Translations under genes and position numbers: made by a program
Notes under the pieces: model-generated
Seen by the model: only the letters and a program-made list of their open reading frames with translations
Told to the model about the DNA's origin: nothing
The model's database searches: none
Shown: positions 60,580 to 62,021 of the stretch, piece after piece
How the letters are laid out: every line of letters begins with the position of its first letter
How positions within the stretch are numbered: the stretch's first letter is position 1
Assembly (NCBI GenBank): GCA_017964785.1
Contig: JAGCRH010000098.1
Location: 1 to 62,021 of the forward strand
DNA from: Prevotella sp.
GTDB lineage: Bacteria > Bacteroidota > Bacteroidia > Bacteroidales > Bacteroidaceae
Length of the DNA stretch: 62,021 bases
Reading direction: 5' to 3'

Positions 60580-61338
60580 TTATAAATGTTTATTCACTAA
60601 AAAGTCCTCTGCCGCTTTGAGGGAATCCAACTTACCCACATCAAGCACCTGCAAATCGTCCTTGATCAGACCCACGATGTTTGAACGATGGCAGACAGAA
60701 AGGTAGAAGTCGATGATGCTAAACTTGTCAGGGAAGCGTTCCATCAAGGGAAACAAACGCGGTGAGAACGAATGGATACCGCTGAAAGCAAACGTATGCA
60801 GTTGCTCACCATGCTGGGAGAGTCCTGTGCGACGGATATATTCGTAGGGGCTTTTGATCTCCCCCGTCTCGATGTTCTTCCATCCCATCAGTCGCATGGC
60901 ATTATCAAAGAGCAGATAACGTTTGGTCTGCCGACGGCTCACCAACAAGACGGCCCCCTCATTCTCCTGATGCTGGGACGAGAACCAGTCATAGTCCACA
61001 TTATCGAGAATATCGACATTATGTATCAGGATCGGTTCATCGCCGTCAAACAATGGAGCCGCCTTTTTCAGTCCACCACCTGTGTCAAGCAGTTGGTTTG
61101 TCTCATCGCTGAACGACACCATCCGACCATAGTCCTGTATCGTCACATGATCCACAATCTGCCGGGCAAAATGATGGATGTTCACCACAAAACGGTCATA
61201 GCCGAAGCCCATCAGTCTCTGAATGGTATGGTCGATCAGCGGCATACCACCCACCGGCACCAACGCCTTTGGCATCGTGTCAGTCAGCGGTTTCAGTCTC
61301 GTCCCAAGCCCTGCGGCCAGTATCATCGCCTGCTTCAT
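60580..61338 (-). CDS. Sugar-1-phosphate nucleotidyltransferase
   Basis: About 252 residues from ATG 61338 (MKQAMILAAGLGTRLKPLTD); the longer frame overlaps the promoter. The nucleotide-binding signature AAGLGTRLKPLTDTMPKALVPVGG, ILIHNVDILDNVDY and the SGIHSFSPRLF block are those of MurNAc-1-P uridylyltransferase or mannose-1-P guanylyltransferase-like enzymes. The short single-domain form resembles MurU/HddC-type proteins; the exact sugar is undetermined. Confidence 0.85.
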   Translation of the reverse strand: MKQAMILAAGLGTRLKPLTDTMPKALVPVGGMPLIDHTIQRLMGFGYDRFVVNIHHFARQIVDHVTIQDYGRMVSFSDETNQLLDTGGGLKKAAPLFDGDEPILIHNVDILDNVDYDWFSSQHQENEGAVLLVSRRQTKRYLLFDNAMRLMGWKNIETGEIKSPYEYIRRTGLSQHGEQLHTFAFSGIHSFSPRLFPLMERFPDKFSIIDFYLSVCHRSNIVGLIKDDLQVLDVGKLDSLKAAEDFLVNKHL

Positions 61339-61362
61339 AAACACCTTTGTCTTTCTCGTCTG

Positions 61363-61393
61363 CAAAATTACACAAAAAAGCCGAAAGTTCAAA
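61363..61393 (-). promoter_or_regulatory. Promoter embedded in the upstream gene's terminator
   Basis: Minus strand: TTTG (61390-61393) in the hairpin loop, a 19-base spacer made of the 3' arm and T tract, then TAATTTTG (61363-61370). Same geometry as at 57215-57245. Confidence 0.75.
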
Positions 61394-61403
61394 ACTTTCG
61401 GCT
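61371..61403 (-). terminator. Terminator of the secreted-protein gene
   Basis: 11-bp stem AGCCGAAAGTT/AACTTTCGGCT (61379-61389, 61393-61403) with a CAA loop and TTTTTTGTG on the minus strand. Confidence 0.88.
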
Positions 61404-61438
61404 AATTTATTGTGAAACTCGGAATTCCTACTTGTAAA

Positions 61439-62021
61439 TTACTTAACAAGATTTTTCTTACCGTTCTTAACAATGATGCCCTTGTAGTTCTTGCTAACCT
61501 TCTGGCCAGCCAGATTGAAAGCGGGCTCATTGCTGTCCTCAGCATTGAGGCTGTTGATGCCAGTTGCATTCTCTTCGGTGATCGTGAATGTGGCATCACC
61601 TTCCATATTATACTGCTTACCGTCCTTGTCTGCGAAGGCAATCTTCTTCACAGTGGCTTCGGCAGAACCCTGGAATGTATCGGCAGCCTGCAGTGTGATG
61701 GTGCAGAGGTCACCGTCGCTAGCACTCATCTCATAGGTCTTGGTACCGCCGCTCATCACAAGCATCATAGCACCGTCGCTGGTCTTAGTCACCTCAATAG
61801 CGTGCTTCTTGGCGTGAGTGTCAGACTTCTCAATGAGATACTCTTCCTCCTCCACGTCATAGGCAATCTCGATGCCTGTGGGCAGATAGAGGTACATCTG
61901 CCAGCCGGCAGGAACTACACTACTTTCAAAGGTCACAGCCAACTCAGCAGTCTCACCTGCCTTGATGGTAACGTCGCTGAACGACATAGAGACCTGTGCA
62001 AATGCGCTGCTGGCCAGTGCC
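61439..62021 (-). CDS. Secreted cohesin-like protein with C-terminal sorting-like tail (5' end outside window)
   Basis: Reads from the window edge with the end of a signal peptide (ALASSAFAQVSMSF), so the start lies beyond 62021. About 190 residues are visible. The region VSMSFSDVTIKAGETAELAV followed by GWQMYLYLP and FQGSAEATVKKIAFADKDG resembles a cohesin/carbohydrate-binding beta-sandwich. The C-terminus (INSLNAEDSNEPAFNLAGQK, ending GKKNLVK) is like the truncated sorting tails common in Prevotella secreted proteins. Probably exported, with unknown ligand. Terminated by the hairpin at 61379-61403. Confidence 0.8.
   Translation of the reverse strand, partial: ALASSAFAQVSMSFSDVTIKAGETAELAVTFESSVVPAGWQMYLYLPTGIEIAYDVEEEEYLIEKSDTHAKKHAIEVTKTSDGAMMLVMSGGTKTYEMSASDGDLCTITLQAADTFQGSAEATVKKIAFADKDGKQYNMEGDATFTITEENATGINSLNAEDSNEPAFNLAGQKVSKNYKGIIVKNGKKNLVK

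Overview
The window comes from a Bacteroidetes chromosome, most likely Prevotella or a close relative (Prevotellaceae). The evidence is the trpB-E-G-D-C-F-A gene order, promoters of the -33 TTTG / -7 TAnnTTTG type before many genes, a tmRNA whose tag reads GETRYALAA, a DUF5686 protein, PA14-containing GH3 and GH51 plant-polysaccharide enzymes, and a GH57/GT4/debranching-enzyme glycogen set. Coding density is high. Base composition is near 50% GC by eye, except for an AT-rich accessory patch at about 44.4-49.5 kb.

Layout. 1-6482 (+): tryptophan operon. trpB is cut by the window edge and trpF carries a frameshift. Five of the six gene junctions consist of degenerate CCCATT microrepeats. 6498-9290 (-): zinc-ribbon gene, tmRNA, a stand-alone reverse transcriptase with a structured upstream region, and a restriction-endonuclease-fold-like gene. 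This is the best candidate for an undescribed cassette. 9307-15714 (-): GH51 arabinofuranosidase, a Cas4-like/DUF2779 nuclease, and a fused sugar kinase-nucleotidyltransferase. 15902-16498 (+): ECF-type sigma factor. 16490-29068 (-): a long co-directional run of rpe, a 38-aa ORF, fmt, a ClC channel, tsaC, a DUF5686 protein, prfC, rfbD, a DUF4924 protein, a LysE exporter and a TPR/PP2C phosphatase. 29214-33046 (+): ROK glucokinase and a GH3 beta-xylosidase-type enzyme. 33052-37253 (-): RND pump and its adaptor. 37316-42060 (-): glycogen metabolism. 42169-44385 (-): lipid-kinase-like protein, miaA and a small exported protein. 44476-49548: accessory patch with an orphan XRE regulator, a small Cys-rich protein behind a hairpin leader, several long palindromes, an AT-rich surface protein and a 43-bp tandem array. 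49549-57180 (-): an uncharacterised six-gene operon of a membrane-anchored CbbX-like AAA+ ATPase plus five exported proteins, closed at both ends by terminators. 57298-62021: gap, mscL, guaA, a sugar nucleotidyltransferase and the 3' part of a secreted protein.

How the genes work together. The trp genes make tryptophan from chorismate. GH51, GH3, the ROK kinase, the fused kinase/pyrophosphorylase and the glycogen set fit an organism that degrades plant arabinoxylan and stores glucose as glycogen. The rpe-to-phosphatase run mixes translation genes (fmt, tsaC, prfC) with envelope genes.

The most interesting signals are the reverse-transcriptase cassette beside ssrA, the AAA+/exported-protein operon, the microrepeat spacers that invade coding ends, two gene boundaries where a terminator loop supplies the -33 box of the next promoter, and a dispersed palindromic element present at both 12.1 kb and 45.6 kb.
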